A stretch of DNA of 33,355 nt from Methylocystis sp. (GCA_020252485.1 JADCCX010000019.1:1-33355), one strand, 5' to 3'; counted from the first letter of the stretch, positions 8,771-20,889 are shown. Translations and numbers: made by a program. Notes: generated by a model not told the origin, from the letters alone.

Positions 8771-9428
8771 GGCGAGCGAGGGGACCGGACCAGGCCGCCT
8801 CGGCGTCCTCCTGGTCGTCGCCTCGCCATCCGGTGCGGGAAAATCGACCCTGAGCAGGCTTTTGCTGCAGGATGACCGCGGCATTTCCATGTCTATTTCA
8901 GCGACGACGCGCCCGCGCCGGCCGAGCGAGGTCGACGGCGTTCATTACCATTTCGTGACGCCGTCCCGCTTCGAGCAGATGCGCGCGGGCGGCGAATTGC
9001 TTGAATCGGCGGAAGTCCACGGCAATCTTTACGGAACGCCGCGCCAGCCTATCGAACAGGCGCTGGCGGAAGGCCGCGATGTGCTCTTCGATCTCAACTT
9101 CGAGGGAACCCTGCAACTCTACGAAACCATGCGGGAGCATATCGTCAGCGTGTTCATTCTGCCGCCCAATGTCGCCGCGCTGAAGAGCAGACTCGAGCGG
9201 CGCGCGGAGGACAGCCCGGAGGCCATTCGCCGCCGCCTGACGACGGCTCGCACCGAACTTCTGCACTGGCATGAGTTCGACTACATCATCGTGAATGACG
9301 ATCTGGATAGTTCCTTTGCGACATTGAAAGCGATCCTGGCCGCAGCGCGGCATTCCCGGGGCAGAAACGCCGCTTGGGGTGCGCTGGCCGAGCGGATGTC
9401 GGCGGAATTGGCTGAACTGATCGGGTGA
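8760..9428 (+). CDS. gmk: Guanylate kinase
   Basis: Phosphorylates GMP to GDP with ATP, a cytoplasmic step of purine salvage and synthesis. The 222-residue protein has the P-loop SPSGAGKST at 22-30, the GMP-binding SISATTRPRRPSEVDGVHYH (about 45-64), and the lid-side SRLERRAEDSPEAIRRRL (about 143-160). YIIVNDDLDSSFATLKAIL near the C-terminus is typical. Its start lies inside the end of yicC (11-bp overlap), so translation is probably coupled. The gene converges on rsmA with only 9 bp between the stop codons, leaving no room for a separate terminator in between. Confidence 0.97.
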   Translation: MSNKASEGTGPGRLGVLLVVASPSGAGKSTLSRLLLQDDRGISMSISATTRPRRPSEVDGVHYHFVTPSRFEQMRAGGELLESAEVHGNLYGTPRQPIEQALAEGRDVLFDLNFEGTLQLYETMREHIVSVFILPPNVAALKSRLERRAEDSPEAIRRRLTTARTELLHWHEFDYIIVNDDLDSSFATLKAILAAARHSRGRNAAWGALAERMSAELAELIG

Positions 9429-9437
9429 AGGCGCAGG

Positions 9438-10298
9438 TTACTCGCGCCGGCGCAGCTGCTGCAAGGCGGAGGTCAGCGCGAGGAAACCCGAGATCTCGAT
9501 CTCCTCGGCCCTTGCCTCTGGATTGATCCTGGCCATCGCGAGCAGTTCGGGGCCTGCGCCAAGCGATTTCAGCGATTGCCGCAGCATCTTGCGGCGCTGC
9601 CCGAAGGCGGCGAGCGTCACTTCTTCCAGAAGATCGAGCGGAACCGATGGAGGCTTCAGCCGCGGTGCCAGCTCCACCACGCTCGACATCACCTTGGGCT
9701 GCGGCACGAAGGCCGTCGGCGGCACATTGAAAAGAATGCGCGCCTCGGCGGCAAGGGCGGTGAGGACCGAGAGACGCCCGTAATTCTTCGGCTTCTCGGG
9801 CGTTCCGCATAGCCTTTCGGCAAATTCGCGCTGCACCATCACCGTGATCGATTGAAACCAGGGCGGGTGCGGAACGGTTTTCAGCCAGCCGATGATCAGC
9901 GGCGTGGCCACATTATACGGGAGGTTGGCGATGATGCGCGCCGGCGCGCCGATCTGCAGCGAGGGCGGCGGCATCGCAACCTTGAGCGCATCGCCCTCAA
10001 TGATCGTAAGGCGGCCGGGATAATGCGCCGCGATCTCCGCGAGGGCGGGAAGACAGCGGCGATCCATCTCGATCGCCGTCACATGGGCTGCGCCGGCCGC
10101 CAGGACCGCGCGCGTCAGACCGCCCGGCCCCGGTCCGATTTCGACGACATGGACGCCTTCGAGGGATCCGGCGCTACGGGCTATCCGCGCCGTCAGATTG
10201 AGATCCAGCAGGAAATTCTGCCCCAGCGCCTTGCGTGCATTGAGCCTATGGCGGGCGATGACATCGCGCAGCGGCGGCAGGTCATCGATCTGGGCCAT
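9438..10298 (-). CDS. rsmA: 16S rRNA (A1518/A1519) dimethyltransferase
   Basis: SAM-dependent enzyme (KsgA) that dimethylates two adenines in the 3' hairpin of 16S rRNA during small-subunit assembly. The 286-residue protein shows [10 protein letters not shown] (24-32), SAM motif [11 protein letters not shown] (53-62), E77 in AIEMDRR, D103 in IEGDALK, and the catalytic NLPY at 125-128. The C-terminal helical part has [19 protein letters not shown]. The start has no strong ribosome-binding site, and the gene follows the surA-like gene by 33 bp. In many alphaproteobacteria pdxA lies between the two genes; it is absent here. Confidence 0.97.
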   Translation of the reverse strand: MAQIDDLPPLRDVIARHRLNARKALGQNFLLDLNLTARIARSAGSLEGVHVVEIGPGPGGLTRAVLAAGAAHVTAIEMDRRCLPALAEIAAHYPGRLTIIEGDALKVAMPPPSLQIGAPARIIANLPYNVATPLIIGWLKTVPHPPWFQSITVMVQREFAERLCGTPEKPKNYGRLSVLTALAAEARILFNVPPTAFVPQPKVMSSVVELAPRLKPPSVPLDLLEEVTLAAFGQRRKMLRQSLKSLGAGPELLAMARINPEARAEEIEISGFLALTSALQQLRRRE

Positions 10299-10331
10299 GA
10301 AATGGGCTCAATCCCCCGCCGGCCGCACCGC

Positions 10332-11225
10332 TCAGCGCTTGATGTCCGCCTTGGCGCGCAATTCCGCAAGATAGGTCGATGCGGTTTCCTCGGTGCGCTT
10401 CGACTGCATTTCCTGCTCGATGCGGGTCCGGAGCTGGATGTTGTCCTCCCGCTCGTTCTTTTCACACACCGCAAGCATCTCGATGCCCTGCTCGGTGCGG
10501 AACGGAGTCGTGAGCCGGCCGACCGGAGTCTTTTCCAGAAGGTCGAGGGTGCCTTTCGGCATTTCGGTCGAACTTCTGGAAATCCGCTCCTTCACGGCGA
10601 CATCGCGCAGCGAGCGCATCGTTTCGACACCCGTTTCGCAATCCGTGAACCGGCTGCGGGAGGCGTTGGCGTCGCGCTCGCGCTGGACGGGCGAGGAGCC
10701 TGGCGGCACGACGAAGATCACCTGACGGACAACGTAATCCGCGATTCTCGCCTCGCCCTTCGCGGCCCGGCGCTCGACCTCGGCATTCAATTCGGCATTC
10801 GAGATGTTGCTGGTTCTTGCCCGTAGCCGCAGCAATTCTCCCCAAACCGTCTGAGCCGTGATCTTCGCCTTCACGGCGTCCGGATCAATGCTCGCCTTGA
10901 CGAGGTTCTGCTCGAACTGCGTCTGGGTCATTCTCGCGGAGGAGGCCATCTTGGACATCATCTCGTCCATGTGGGCGGGTGTGACGCGCATGCCGATACG
11001 CCGGGACTCGATCATCTTCACCTTGTCGTCGATCAGTTCCTGGGTGGCTGCGGGCCGGGTCAGCGGCTGGCGGAAGACCAGCGCCGAGACACGCATGCGC
11101 TGATCGACGTCGCGGTTCGTGATGGGTTCCCCGTTCACAGAGGCGACGGTCCCTTGCGCTACGGCGGGCGCCGAAGCAAGCAGCATGGCGGCCAACGACA
11201 CGATTGCGGCTAGTCGGAACGTCAT
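10332..11225 (-). CDS. SurA-like periplasmic chaperone
   Basis: A 297-residue exported protein. I chose the ATG at 11225 because GAGGGAAACA precedes it and a clear signal peptide follows (MTFRLAAIVSLAAMLLASAP, cleavage near AVA-Q at 24). The frame is open upstream but not export-like. Residues about 25-150 fit the SurA N-terminal domain (VNGEPITNRDVDQRMR, ATQELIDDKVKMIESRR). The following parvulin-like region is recognisable only by RLTTPFRTEQGIEMLAVCEK. The glycine- and aromatic-rich core motif of an active PPIase is not apparent, so chaperone activity without isomerase activity is likely. The position after lptD fits a role in outer-membrane protein assembly. Confidence 0.85.
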   Translation of the reverse strand: MTFRLAAIVSLAAMLLASAPAVAQGTVASVNGEPITNRDVDQRMRVSALVFRQPLTRPAATQELIDDKVKMIESRRIGMRVTPAHMDEMMSKMASSARMTQTQFEQNLVKASIDPDAVKAKITAQTVWGELLRLRARTSNISNAELNAEVERRAAKGEARIADYVVRQVIFVVPPGSSPVQRERDANASRSRFTDCETGVETMRSLRDVAVKERISRSSTEMPKGTLDLLEKTPVGRLTTPFRTEQGIEMLAVCEKNEREDNIQLRTRIEQEMQSKRTEETASTYLAELRAKADIKR

Positions 11226-11363
11226 TGTTTCCCTCATTGGAAAATCACGAGTGGGCATTGGCAGGCGAGGCTGCTGCATGGATACGCGGGCGTCTTGAAA
11301 CGGCCAATTCTGGCAAAGCCAAGGCCGCAGGTTCCTGCCTCCCGATTCGCCCCCTTCATGCAA

Positions 11364-14090
11364 TCAACGGGTGCCATCCGGGCTCGTCGAATTCACTCCC
11401 TGACGGTAATTGACCTCGCCGAGATTCTTAAGCTCGAGCCTGAACAGAACCGTGCTGGTCGACGACCTTGTCGCGCCAAGGTTGTCGGCCACGGAGCGTG
11501 CGTAGGTTACAGAGAAGATCGTGCATTCATCCGCGTAGCGTAAGCCCATGCCATAACCGCTGGCGCGGAAAGGCGAGCTGTTGTACTTGCCTTGCACCGT
11601 TCCGGGAGGCGACGTGAAATAAAGGTCCCGGTCGAGAGTGTAGCGGTCGAGATCGAGCAAGACGTTGCCATTGAGCGACCAGTTGTTCGGCAATTCCACA
11701 TTCCCGCCGAGCGATACCCCCTCCCGGCGCCGGACATAGCCGAGATCGGGCTGGGCTTCCTGCCTGGCATAGAGAAGCGTTGTTGTAATCGCGCCAAGCT
11801 TCGAACTGGCGGAAACCTCGAGACGCTCCAGGCGAAGGCTGTCACTGTCGAAGCGGCCGCGCGCCAGGAACGAGAGGTCCCGATTGGGCGCGAAGGCAAC
11901 GCGGCTGACGAAATCCGAGCGGCTCTTGTCCAGGCCGGAATTGAGGCCCGTATTGGCGAGGTCGACACGGTAGGTTCCGTAGGATTCGAAGGAGTTGCGC
12001 CCGGCCAAATGATAGGATTGGCCGACGAGCGCATTGGCATAGCCGCCATTGCCGAAGGTCATCGTATATTGGCCGCCGACATTGGCGCGGACGCCGCCTT
12101 CCGTGCGGTCATAGCCCGAGAAGCGGTTGATCGAGAAGATATTGCTGTCGCTGAAGACGAGGCTCTGTGAATCCTCGTTCGGAAGCCGGCCGATCATCGC
12201 CTCGTTCGAGCTCGCGATGATCTGCGCGATCGGCTCGAAAAGATGGGACACATTGCCGGTCGTGCCCGCGAAGGGGAAGCGGTATTCCAGACCGATCGAC
12301 GGCATGGCGCGCAGCGTCCCGTCGTTTTGCGGCAGGAAGTTCGTCTGCTTGTCGTTGCCAAAGATGCTGTAGCCGCCCGCAGCGTCGAGACCGGTCGCCA
12401 GGCTCGTCGTGTTGAGGGAGTATTGCAGAACATCGACCTGCGCGTTGACGAAAGGCGTCCAGACCTGACCGACCGGATCGATGAAATTGCGGCGCCAGGA
12501 AATCGTCGTACTGACACGGTTCATCGTCCCGGCGGCGCCCCGCAACAGGCAGTCCCCGCGCTGATAAAGGGCGCAGGCGCTGTAAACGCCGAAAACGGAC
12601 CCGTTAAGCTGGTAGTTGAACAGCGTCGGACCCCCGCGCCAGGTCGAGGGGAAGGCCGAGTGTGAGGGGAAGCGGACGCCGCCCGCCGACGGTGGCAGCG
12701 CGGAGTAATCGGCCGCCTGACGGGACAGGCTCGTAACGTTCACGTCGACACCGAGCTCGCCGCCGATACCGGCCAGCTGGAAGCGGCGGTTGAAATCGAT
12801 GGAGGGGTGCACGACAGGCATCTGCTTCTGCCAGTCGAACTGGGTCTGGCCCTGAATATAAAAGACCGACGCGTCGAAATAGGCCTTGCTTGACTGGCCC
12901 CTCATATAAACCGACGAAATCGATTCCTTGAAATAGCTCACCTGCAGACTCTCGGACTTGATCCGATAGTTGTTCAGAAAGAACTTGTCGGTGACCAAGG
13001 CGACGTCCCAGCCGAAGTTCCAGTTCTTGTTGATCAGGAACTTACCGGCAGTTTCGATGCTGCCGCGGAAGACGCGCTTATCCTCGGAGGTCATATAGAT
13101 CGTCGGATAGGGCGTGCCATTGTTGTAGGTGCTGCTGTTAAAGAGGAACGAAGCCTTGTTCGGCCCGAAGGGCCCCGGCAGGAAGGCGCGGGAATCAGCC
13201 TGGAAGATGCCGGCGGCGCGAATGTTGTAAACGCCGGTCTCCAGCCTGTGCCGCCATTCCACTTCGTTCAGCATGCCCTGGGAACTCAGGGCCGACGGCG
13301 TCCATAGGATGTCGTAATTCGGCGCAGGGGCCCAATAGATCGGCACCGAGACCCTGAAGCCGAGCGCGCTGTTGCGGGAATAGCGCGGCGCGAGAATGCC
13401 CGACTTGCGCGCCACTGTCGGATCCGGCGTGGACAGATAGGGAACATAGGCCAACGGCACGCCGAAGAATTCGAGGCGGGCATCCTCGTAATAGATCATC
13501 TGTTCGGAATTCTTGGCGATAATCCGCGCAGCCTTCACCTGCCAGAGCGGCGGCTTTTCGGGATGATCCTTGCAGGGTTCGCAAGCCGTGTAGGTGCCCC
13601 GTTCGAAAACGGTCGTCTCGCCGTCAGTGCGTTCGCCGCGGGCTGCTGTAATCCGCTGCTTGTCATGCGAGACGACCTGAAGCGAGTCGATGAAGCCGTC
13701 CTTGAAGTCGTCCGTCAGCTCGAAGCGATCACTGTAGATCGCCGTGCCGTTCGCCTCGACAAGCTTGGCGTTGCCCTCGGCATAAACCCGCTTCGTGCCC
13801 CGGTCATAGATAACGCGGTCGGCCTCCAGCACGCGGCCCTGATAATAAAGCTGCACATCCCCGCGCGCTTCGACACGGTTCTTGTCGTTGTCGTAGACGA
13901 TCTCTTTCGCATCGACGAGCAGGCGGCTTTTCTGCTGGTTGGCCTTGCTGGAAACCTGGTCGTTCAGGGTCTGCGATCGGGCAGGCGTTATCATCTCCGG
14001 ACCGAGGACGGCCAGAAACGCCAAAGCCGCCAATGCACCCGGCAGGCGGTTATGGTTGAACAGGTTTCCGATGGAGCTTGCGCCAACCAT
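11364..14090 (-). CDS. lptD: LPS-assembly protein LptD
   Basis: Outer-membrane beta-barrel that, with LptE, inserts LPS into the outer leaflet. The ATG at 14090 gives 908 residues; it overlaps the lptG stop by one base (TGATG) and has AGAGGAC upstream. A longer open frame starts inside lptG without support. The order is: signal peptide (about 1-40), an OstA/LptA-like periplasmic domain (about 55-160, with VDAKEIVYDNDKNRVEARGD), then the barrel. Cysteines C170 and C173 (YTACEPC) and C856 (YADECTIF) sit where the family forms interdomain disulfides. The barrel domain has LAYVPYLSTPDPTVARKSG. The length is typical for alphaproteobacteria, which have large LptD proteins. Confidence 0.95.
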   Translation of the reverse strand: MVGASSIGNLFNHNRLPGALAALAFLAVLGPEMITPARSQTLNDQVSSKANQQKSRLLVDAKEIVYDNDKNRVEARGDVQLYYQGRVLEADRVIYDRGTKRVYAEGNAKLVEANGTAIYSDRFELTDDFKDGFIDSLQVVSHDKQRITAARGERTDGETTVFERGTYTACEPCKDHPEKPPLWQVKAARIIAKNSEQMIYYEDARLEFFGVPLAYVPYLSTPDPTVARKSGILAPRYSRNSALGFRVSVPIYWAPAPNYDILWTPSALSSQGMLNEVEWRHRLETGVYNIRAAGIFQADSRAFLPGPFGPNKASFLFNSSTYNNGTPYPTIYMTSEDKRVFRGSIETAGKFLINKNWNFGWDVALVTDKFFLNNYRIKSESLQVSYFKESISSVYMRGQSSKAYFDASVFYIQGQTQFDWQKQMPVVHPSIDFNRRFQLAGIGGELGVDVNVTSLSRQAADYSALPPSAGGVRFPSHSAFPSTWRGGPTLFNYQLNGSVFGVYSACALYQRGDCLLRGAAGTMNRVSTTISWRRNFIDPVGQVWTPFVNAQVDVLQYSLNTTSLATGLDAAGGYSIFGNDKQTNFLPQNDGTLRAMPSIGLEYRFPFAGTTGNVSHLFEPIAQIIASSNEAMIGRLPNEDSQSLVFSDSNIFSINRFSGYDRTEGGVRANVGGQYTMTFGNGGYANALVGQSYHLAGRNSFESYGTYRVDLANTGLNSGLDKSRSDFVSRVAFAPNRDLSFLARGRFDSDSLRLERLEVSASSKLGAITTTLLYARQEAQPDLGYVRRREGVSLGGNVELPNNWSLNGNVLLDLDRYTLDRDLYFTSPPGTVQGKYNSSPFRASGYGMGLRYADECTIFSVTYARSVADNLGATRSSTSTVLFRLELKNLGEVNYRQGVNSTSPDGTR

Positions 14091-15178
14091 CACCCGTCCT
14101 CTTGATGCAACAACACGAGCGTCCCGAGCAGGCTCCCAATGATCGCCGGGAACCACGCGGCGATGGGTGCGCTCAGCAATCCGTTCGCCCCGAGATCCTC
14201 GGCAATTTGCGTGGAAATATAAAGCACAAAGCCTGCGGCAACGCCACCCAAAACGAGTTTCGCCACGCCGCCAAATCGGAAGAATCTTAACGAAACGGAA
14301 GCTGCTATGATAACCATGGCGATCAGTAGAAAGGGCCGGGCCAGCAAGCCCTGATGGCGAAGCCGATAACGGGTGGCGTCGAGGCCGGCAAGCTCCAGCT
14401 GACGAATGGTCGCCGGCAGTCGCCAGAAGGACACATTCTCTGAAGAACCAAGGGCTTGGCGCACTTCGTCGCGGGTGAGATTGGTGGCCAGAAGATAGAC
14501 ATCCGCAGCCTGCGGCTCAATGCCTACCGTGAGGATCCGGGCGTTTTCGAGCCGCCAGAAGCCGCGCTGGAGCGTCGCGGTGTCGGCTTCGACGCGCTCG
14601 AGAAGGATTCCCGCCCTGTCGAAGACGAAAACGGTGACCTGCGCCAGGGTCGATCCATCCGCCGTACCCTGTCCTGCGCGGATGATCGAACTGCCGTCGA
14701 CGGACAGCTGGCGAATGAAGCGGTTGCGGTTTCCCTGGTCCAGCTGGCGGGCGAAAATCCGCGTCTCCAGCTCCTCCGCCCGCTGCTTCAGAGCGACTGC
14801 GACGGGATTATACGCCATCATGGCCAGCAGCCCCATCGCCAGCGCCACCATGACGGGCGGAAAACCGAACTGCCAGACCGAGACGCCGCTCGCCCTGGCG
14901 ATCACGAGTTCGAGCTTGCGGCTCAATGTCAGGAAGGCGGCGATACTGCCGAAAAGCACGGCGAATGGCATCACCTGCTCCGCGATCATCGGCGCCCGGA
15001 AAAACGATAAACGCGCAAGCGTCAGCGTTCTGACCTGCACGCCCTCGCCGGCGCGGCGGATCAATTCCACAAGGTCGATCATGTAGATCAGACCGAAGAC
15101 AGTCAGGAACACGGCGCCGATCGTCTGGATGAAGCGCAAGGAGAGATAGCGCCCGAGCGTATAGCCGATTCCGATCAT
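14090..15178 (-). CDS. lptG: LPS export permease LptG
   Basis: Inner-membrane subunit of the LptB2FG ABC exporter that extracts LPS and passes it to LptC/A. The 362-residue protein starts MIGIGYTLGRYLSLRFIQTI. It has an N-terminal helix bundle, a large periplasmic beta-jellyroll segment (about 130-260), and three C-terminal helices ending in HQEDG. Segments such as FFRAPMIAEQVMPFAVLFGS and RFFRFGGVAKLVLGGVAAGF are typical of the YjgP/YjgQ family. Its start overlaps the lptF stop by four bases (ATGA) and its stop overlaps the lptD start, so the three genes are translationally coupled. Confidence 0.95.
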   Translation of the reverse strand: MIGIGYTLGRYLSLRFIQTIGAVFLTVFGLIYMIDLVELIRRAGEGVQVRTLTLARLSFFRAPMIAEQVMPFAVLFGSIAAFLTLSRKLELVIARASGVSVWQFGFPPVMVALAMGLLAMMAYNPVAVALKQRAEELETRIFARQLDQGNRNRFIRQLSVDGSSIIRAGQGTADGSTLAQVTVFVFDRAGILLERVEADTATLQRGFWRLENARILTVGIEPQAADVYLLATNLTRDEVRQALGSSENVSFWRLPATIRQLELAGLDATRYRLRHQGLLARPFLLIAMVIIAASVSLRFFRFGGVAKLVLGGVAAGFVLYISTQIAEDLGANGLLSAPIAAWFPAIIGSLLGTLVLLHQEDG

Positions 15179-16347
15179 CGCGTCACGAGTTGGCGGCCGC
15201 GCAGCGCAAGTTCGTCGAGCGCATCGGAGAGCCTGCGGATGAAGGCCGGCGTATGCGAGACGCCGGCCATCGACCGCCAGGCGATTGCTGCAGCCAGAAA
15301 CGAGACGCCGAGCGGCACGATGTAGATCATCGGCGTCCAGACGGCAGAGCGTGCGGCGAGGCTCGAAGCGCCGAAACCGCCGATTCGCAGAGCCACCATG
15401 GCGATGACGGCGACCGCGATCGCCGAGCCGCGGCCCTGGCGTGTGGTCTTGGCCCCGCCCAATGCCGCAAAGGCGATCAGCATGGAGGCAAGGGGATAGA
15501 GCGGATTGGCGAAACGTTCGTGCAATTCGGCCCGGAAGCGGCCGGCCTGCAGCTGGGCGTAGGTATCGCCTGGATCGACGTTCAGGAGATCGAAAGTGCT
15601 GCGTTCGCGGGGTTTGTAGACGATTTTCTCGCCGTCGGCTCCGAACTGATCCAGGTCGATGGCGTAGCGGTCATAGGCGACGATCGAATTATCGCGATTC
15701 GACTGCAGCTGCCGGTGCACGCTGCCGTTCTCGAGAATAATATAGGCCGAGCCGTTGTTTTCGACGATCTGTCCGCGCTCGGCCAGATAGGTCGTCTGAC
15801 GCGCCGGATCGCGGGCGTCGTGGATCAAGATGCCCTGCATGGCGCCGCTCGGCGATTTCTCGCGGTAGTGGAACGTGATGCCCTTGTCGATCGTGGTGAA
15901 GCGGCCCTCCTGCAGGAATTTCGTGACGACATCGGCGCGGATTTTGGTCAGCATGTCGCGCAGCGTCCGGAAGCTCTCGGGCATGGCGAATATGGTGATG
16001 TAGCCGACGAGGAAAACGACGAAAAGCGTCAGGATTCCAAGGGGTTTGGCGACGCGAACCGGCGCCATTCCGGCGGCGCTCATGACGATCAATTCGCTAT
16101 CCATGTTCAACTTGTTCAGCGTGTAGAGGACAGCGGCGAAGAGCGCGATGGGCGCGATGATCATCACGAGGGCCGGCAACGTCAGCAACGTGACCTGAAG
16201 GAAGATCAGAATGGTCTGGCCCTTGCCCGACACGAGGTCCATCTCGCGGATCGCGGACGAGATCCAGATCACGCCCGTCAACGCGCCAAGTCCGATCGCG
16301 AATGCGGTGGCGGCCATCTTGAATATGTATCGTTCGAGCAGGTTCAT
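15175..16347 (-). CDS. lptF: LPS export permease LptF
   Basis: Partner of LptG in the LPS exporter. The 390-residue protein starts MNLLERYIFKMAATAFAIGL, with the membrane-proximal MNLLERYIF typical of alphaproteobacterial LptF. It shows LNKLNMDSELIVMSAAGMAP (cytoplasmic coupling region for LptB), a periplasmic domain (about 130-265), then AELHERFANPLYPLASMLIA and further helices. It is the first gene of the operon lptF-lptG-lptD-surA-like-rsmA and is divergent from pepA across 231 bp. Confidence 0.95.
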   Translation of the reverse strand: MNLLERYIFKMAATAFAIGLGALTGVIWISSAIREMDLVSGKGQTILIFLQVTLLTLPALVMIIAPIALFAAVLYTLNKLNMDSELIVMSAAGMAPVRVAKPLGILTLFVVFLVGYITIFAMPESFRTLRDMLTKIRADVVTKFLQEGRFTTIDKGITFHYREKSPSGAMQGILIHDARDPARQTTYLAERGQIVENNGSAYIILENGSVHRQLQSNRDNSIVAYDRYAIDLDQFGADGEKIVYKPRERSTFDLLNVDPGDTYAQLQAGRFRAELHERFANPLYPLASMLIAFAALGGAKTTRQGRGSAIAVAVIAMVALRIGGFGASSLAARSAVWTPMIYIVPLGVSFLAAAIAWRSMAGVSHTPAFIRRLSDALDELALRGRQLVTR

Positions 16348-16578
16348 GCCGGCCGGTCTTCACGCCCCTGTGTTGGCCTCTGTTCAAGCCGTCAACAGGT
16401 GCTTCATGGCTATTCCATGACAGGAGCGCAACCGGGAAATCGGGCCTGACGCCCGGCGCCGGCAAGGTTCCGCCAAGGCCGTGCCAAGGTCTTGGATTGA
16501 CACTACCCCGCGGCTTGGGCACCTCTGGCGACGAAGCCTCCGGCCCGATGCCGGATGCAAAGCGGAAAGGCAGCCGAA
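16348..16578. promoter_or_regulatory. Divergent promoter region lptF / pepA
   Basis: The 231-bp gap must carry promoters for the LPS-export operon (minus) and pepA (plus). A consensus TTGACA at 16497-16502 faces pepA and TTGACG (16395-16390) faces lptF. Neither has a convincing -10 box at 16-18 bp. No hairpin or small gene stands out. Confidence 0.35.
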
Positions 16579-18069
16579 ATGGCACAGGATCTTTCTTTCG
16601 CGGTTCGCGGTTTCGGCGGTGAAGCGGCTCCGACCATGGTCATCTTCATGACGGAAGCCCTGAAGCTGCCAACCCGCGCCGCCGCCTTCGCTGAGGCGGC
16701 CGAGGCGATTGCCCGGATCGGCGGGATCGAAAAGTTCAAGGGGAAATCCCAGTCGAGCATGGTGCTGGCGGGGCATCCGGGAGTGCCCTGCGAAAAGCTG
16801 ATCGTGATTGGCGCCGGCAAGGCGGAGGAGATCGCCAAATGCGATTGGGTCATGCTGGGCGGCGTGATCGCCGACAAGCTCCCCGCCGGCCCGGTCGCGG
16901 TCATCGGCGCTGTCGATGGCGAGGACCTGAGCGCGGCGGCGTTGGCGGATCTGACGCTCGGCATGCGGCTCAGGGCCTACAGCTTCAACAAGTACAAGAC
17001 CAAGAAGAAGGACGAGGACGAGCCAAAGACCTCGGAGGTCACGCTTCAGGTCGCCGATCCATCCGCAGTGAAAAAGGCCGTGAAGGCCCAGCAGGCGATC
17101 GCCGATGGCGTCAATGCCGCCCGCGAATTGGTGAATGAGCCGCCAAACGTGCTTTACCCCGAGACTTTCGCAAAAAGGGCGGCCGAACTCGGGGATATCG
17201 GCGTCGACGTCAAGATTCTCGGTGAGAAGGAGTTGAAGAAGCTCGGCATGCGGGCGCTGCTGGGCGTCGGTCAGGGTTCGCATAACGAAAGCCGGGTGGT
17301 CATCATGCGCTGGAATGGCGCCAAGGACCCCAAGGCGCAGCCTGTCGCCTTTATCGGCAAGGGCGTGACCTTCGATACCGGCGGCATCTCCATCAAGCCC
17401 GCAGGCGGCATGGAGGACATGAAGGGCGATATGGCGGGGGCCGCCTGCGTGACGGGCCTCATGCATGCGCTGGCGGCCCGCAAGGCCAAGGTGAACGCCA
17501 TCGGGGTGATCGGGCTCGTCGAGAACATGCCGGACGGCAAGGCGCAGCGGCCGGGCGATATCGTCAAGTCGATGTCCGGCCAGACGATCGAGATCATCAA
17601 CACCGATGCGGAGGGCCGCCTGGTGCTGGCCGATGTGCTCTGGCACACGCAGGCCGAGTTCAAGCCGAAGTTCATGATCAATCTGGCGACGCTGACGGGA
17701 GCGATTCTCGTGGCGCTCGGCCATGAACATGCCGGGCTTTTTTCCAACAACGACGAGTTGGCCGAGCGTCTGGCGGCCTCGGGCAAAGCGACGGGCGAGC
17801 GCGTCTGGCGGATGCCGCTCGATCCCGCCTATGACAAGATGATTGATTCGAAATTCGCTGATGTGAAGAATACAGGCGGTCGCCACGCCGGCTCGATCAC
17901 GGCAGCCCAGTTCCTGCAGCGCTTCGTCAACGATTGCCCCTGGGCGCATCTCGATGTGGCGGGAACCGCGATGGGCGCCAGCAACACCGAGATCAACCGC
18001 AGCTGGGGATCTGGCTGGGGTGTCCGGTTGCTCGACAATCTGGTCGCTTCGCATTACGAAGATAAATAA
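16579..18069 (+). CDS. pepA: Leucyl aminopeptidase (M17)
   Basis: Hexameric di-metal cytosolic aminopeptidase that removes N-terminal residues from peptides. The ATG at 16579 gives 496 residues ([10 protein letters not shown]), with GGAAAGG upstream; an ATG eight codons earlier lacks a good site. The C-terminal catalytic domain shows K261 and D266 in [17 protein letters not shown]284 in MKGDMAGAA, and the M17 signature NTDAEGRL at 341-348 (D343, E345, R347). The N-terminal domain (1-165) has a lysine-rich linker ([10 protein letters not shown]). It is followed by holC after 14 AT-rich bp, a conserved pair in this group. Confidence 0.97.
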   Translation: MAQDLSFAVRGFGGEAAPTMVIFMTEALKLPTRAAAFAEAAEAIARIGGIEKFKGKSQSSMVLAGHPGVPCEKLIVIGAGKAEEIAKCDWVMLGGVIADKLPAGPVAVIGAVDGEDLSAAALADLTLGMRLRAYSFNKYKTKKKDEDEPKTSEVTLQVADPSAVKKAVKAQQAIADGVNAARELVNEPPNVLYPETFAKRAAELGDIGVDVKILGEKELKKLGMRALLGVGQGSHNESRVVIMRWNGAKDPKAQPVAFIGKGVTFDTGGISIKPAGGMEDMKGDMAGAACVTGLMHALAARKAKVNAIGVIGLVENMPDGKAQRPGDIVKSMSGQTIEIINTDAEGRLVLADVLWHTQAEFKPKFMINLATLTGAILVALGHEHAGLFSNNDELAERLAASGKATGERVWRMPLDPAYDKMIDSKFADVKNTGGRHAGSITAAQFLQRFVNDCPWAHLDVAGTAMGASNTEINRSWGSGWGVRLLDNLVASHYEDK

Positions 18070-18083
18070 AGTCAATATTTTAA

Positions 18084-18530
18084 ATGGAAGTCCTCTTCTA
18101 TCACCTGCAGAACGCAACCCTGGAGCAAACGCTTCCGAGCTTGCTGGAGAAGACCCTCGGGCGCGGCTGGAAAGCCGTGGTGCGCGTCTCCTCCGACGAG
18201 CGGCTGAAGGCGCTGGATGATCTTCTGTGGACCTGCAGCGACGAGGGTTTCCTGCCGCATGGCATCGAGGGCGATGCGCTGATGGGCGATCATCCGATCG
18301 TGCTGACCACCTCGGACAAGCGCATCAACGACGCCGATGTGATGTTCGCGGTCGATGGCGCGGATCTGCCGGGAACGGCGGGATGGACTCGCTCCGTCCT
18401 GATGTTCGACGGCAACGATCCCGACGCCCTGGACCGGGCGCGCAACGCCTGGAAAGAGGTCAAGGCATCAGGCAGCGAAGCGACCTACTGGCGGCAGGAC
18501 GAGACCGGCCGCTGGGCGAAGAGCGGGTAG
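18084..18530 (+). CDS. holC: DNA polymerase III chi subunit
   Basis: A 148-residue clamp-loader accessory protein that links the replicase to single-strand-binding protein. It starts MEVLFYHLQNATLEQTLPSL and contains SSDERLKALDDLLWT, FLPHG, and HPIVLTTSDKRINDADVMFA, all typical of alphaproteobacterial HolC. The C-terminal helix ends in YWRQDETGRWAKSG. It lies 14 bp after pepA with little ribosome-binding sequence, so it is probably expressed from the pepA transcript. The start codon falls in a locally AT-rich stretch. Confidence 0.93.
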   Translation: MEVLFYHLQNATLEQTLPSLLEKTLGRGWKAVVRVSSDERLKALDDLLWTCSDEGFLPHGIEGDALMGDHPIVLTTSDKRINDADVMFAVDGADLPGTAGWTRSVLMFDGNDPDALDRARNAWKEVKASGSEATYWRQDETGRWAKSG

Positions 18531-18586
18531 GCGCGATCTCGCGAGACCCTTTGTCAGGCAAGCGCCATTCCCTTCAACACCGTCAG

Positions 18587-18605
18587 GACCGGATTTGGTC
18601 CGGTC
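18587..18605 (+). terminator. Hairpin after holC
   Basis: A perfect 7-bp inverted repeat (GACCGGA/TCCGGTC, 5-nt loop TTTGG) lies 56 bp past the holC stop. A pyrimidine-rich stretch (GGCTTTCTTCATTCTT) begins about 10 bp later. It may end the pepA-holC transcript, or act as an operator upstream of katG. Confidence 0.45.
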
Positions 18606-18645
18606 GATCCGATTGGCTTTCTTCATTCTTGACCTTATGCTTTAG

Positions 18646-20889
<2,244 letters not shown>

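Noticed and set aside
11226-11363. N-terminal extension of the SurA-like protein
   Set aside because: The extra 46 residues have no signal-like sequence. The ribosome-binding site and signal peptide support the start at 11225.
15190-16449. 419-codon open frame on the plus strand
   Set aside because: It is antisense to lptF, which has a good start, correct length and family sequence.
16384-18117. 577-codon open frame on the minus strand
   Set aside because: It is antisense to pepA, whose metal-binding signature is intact.
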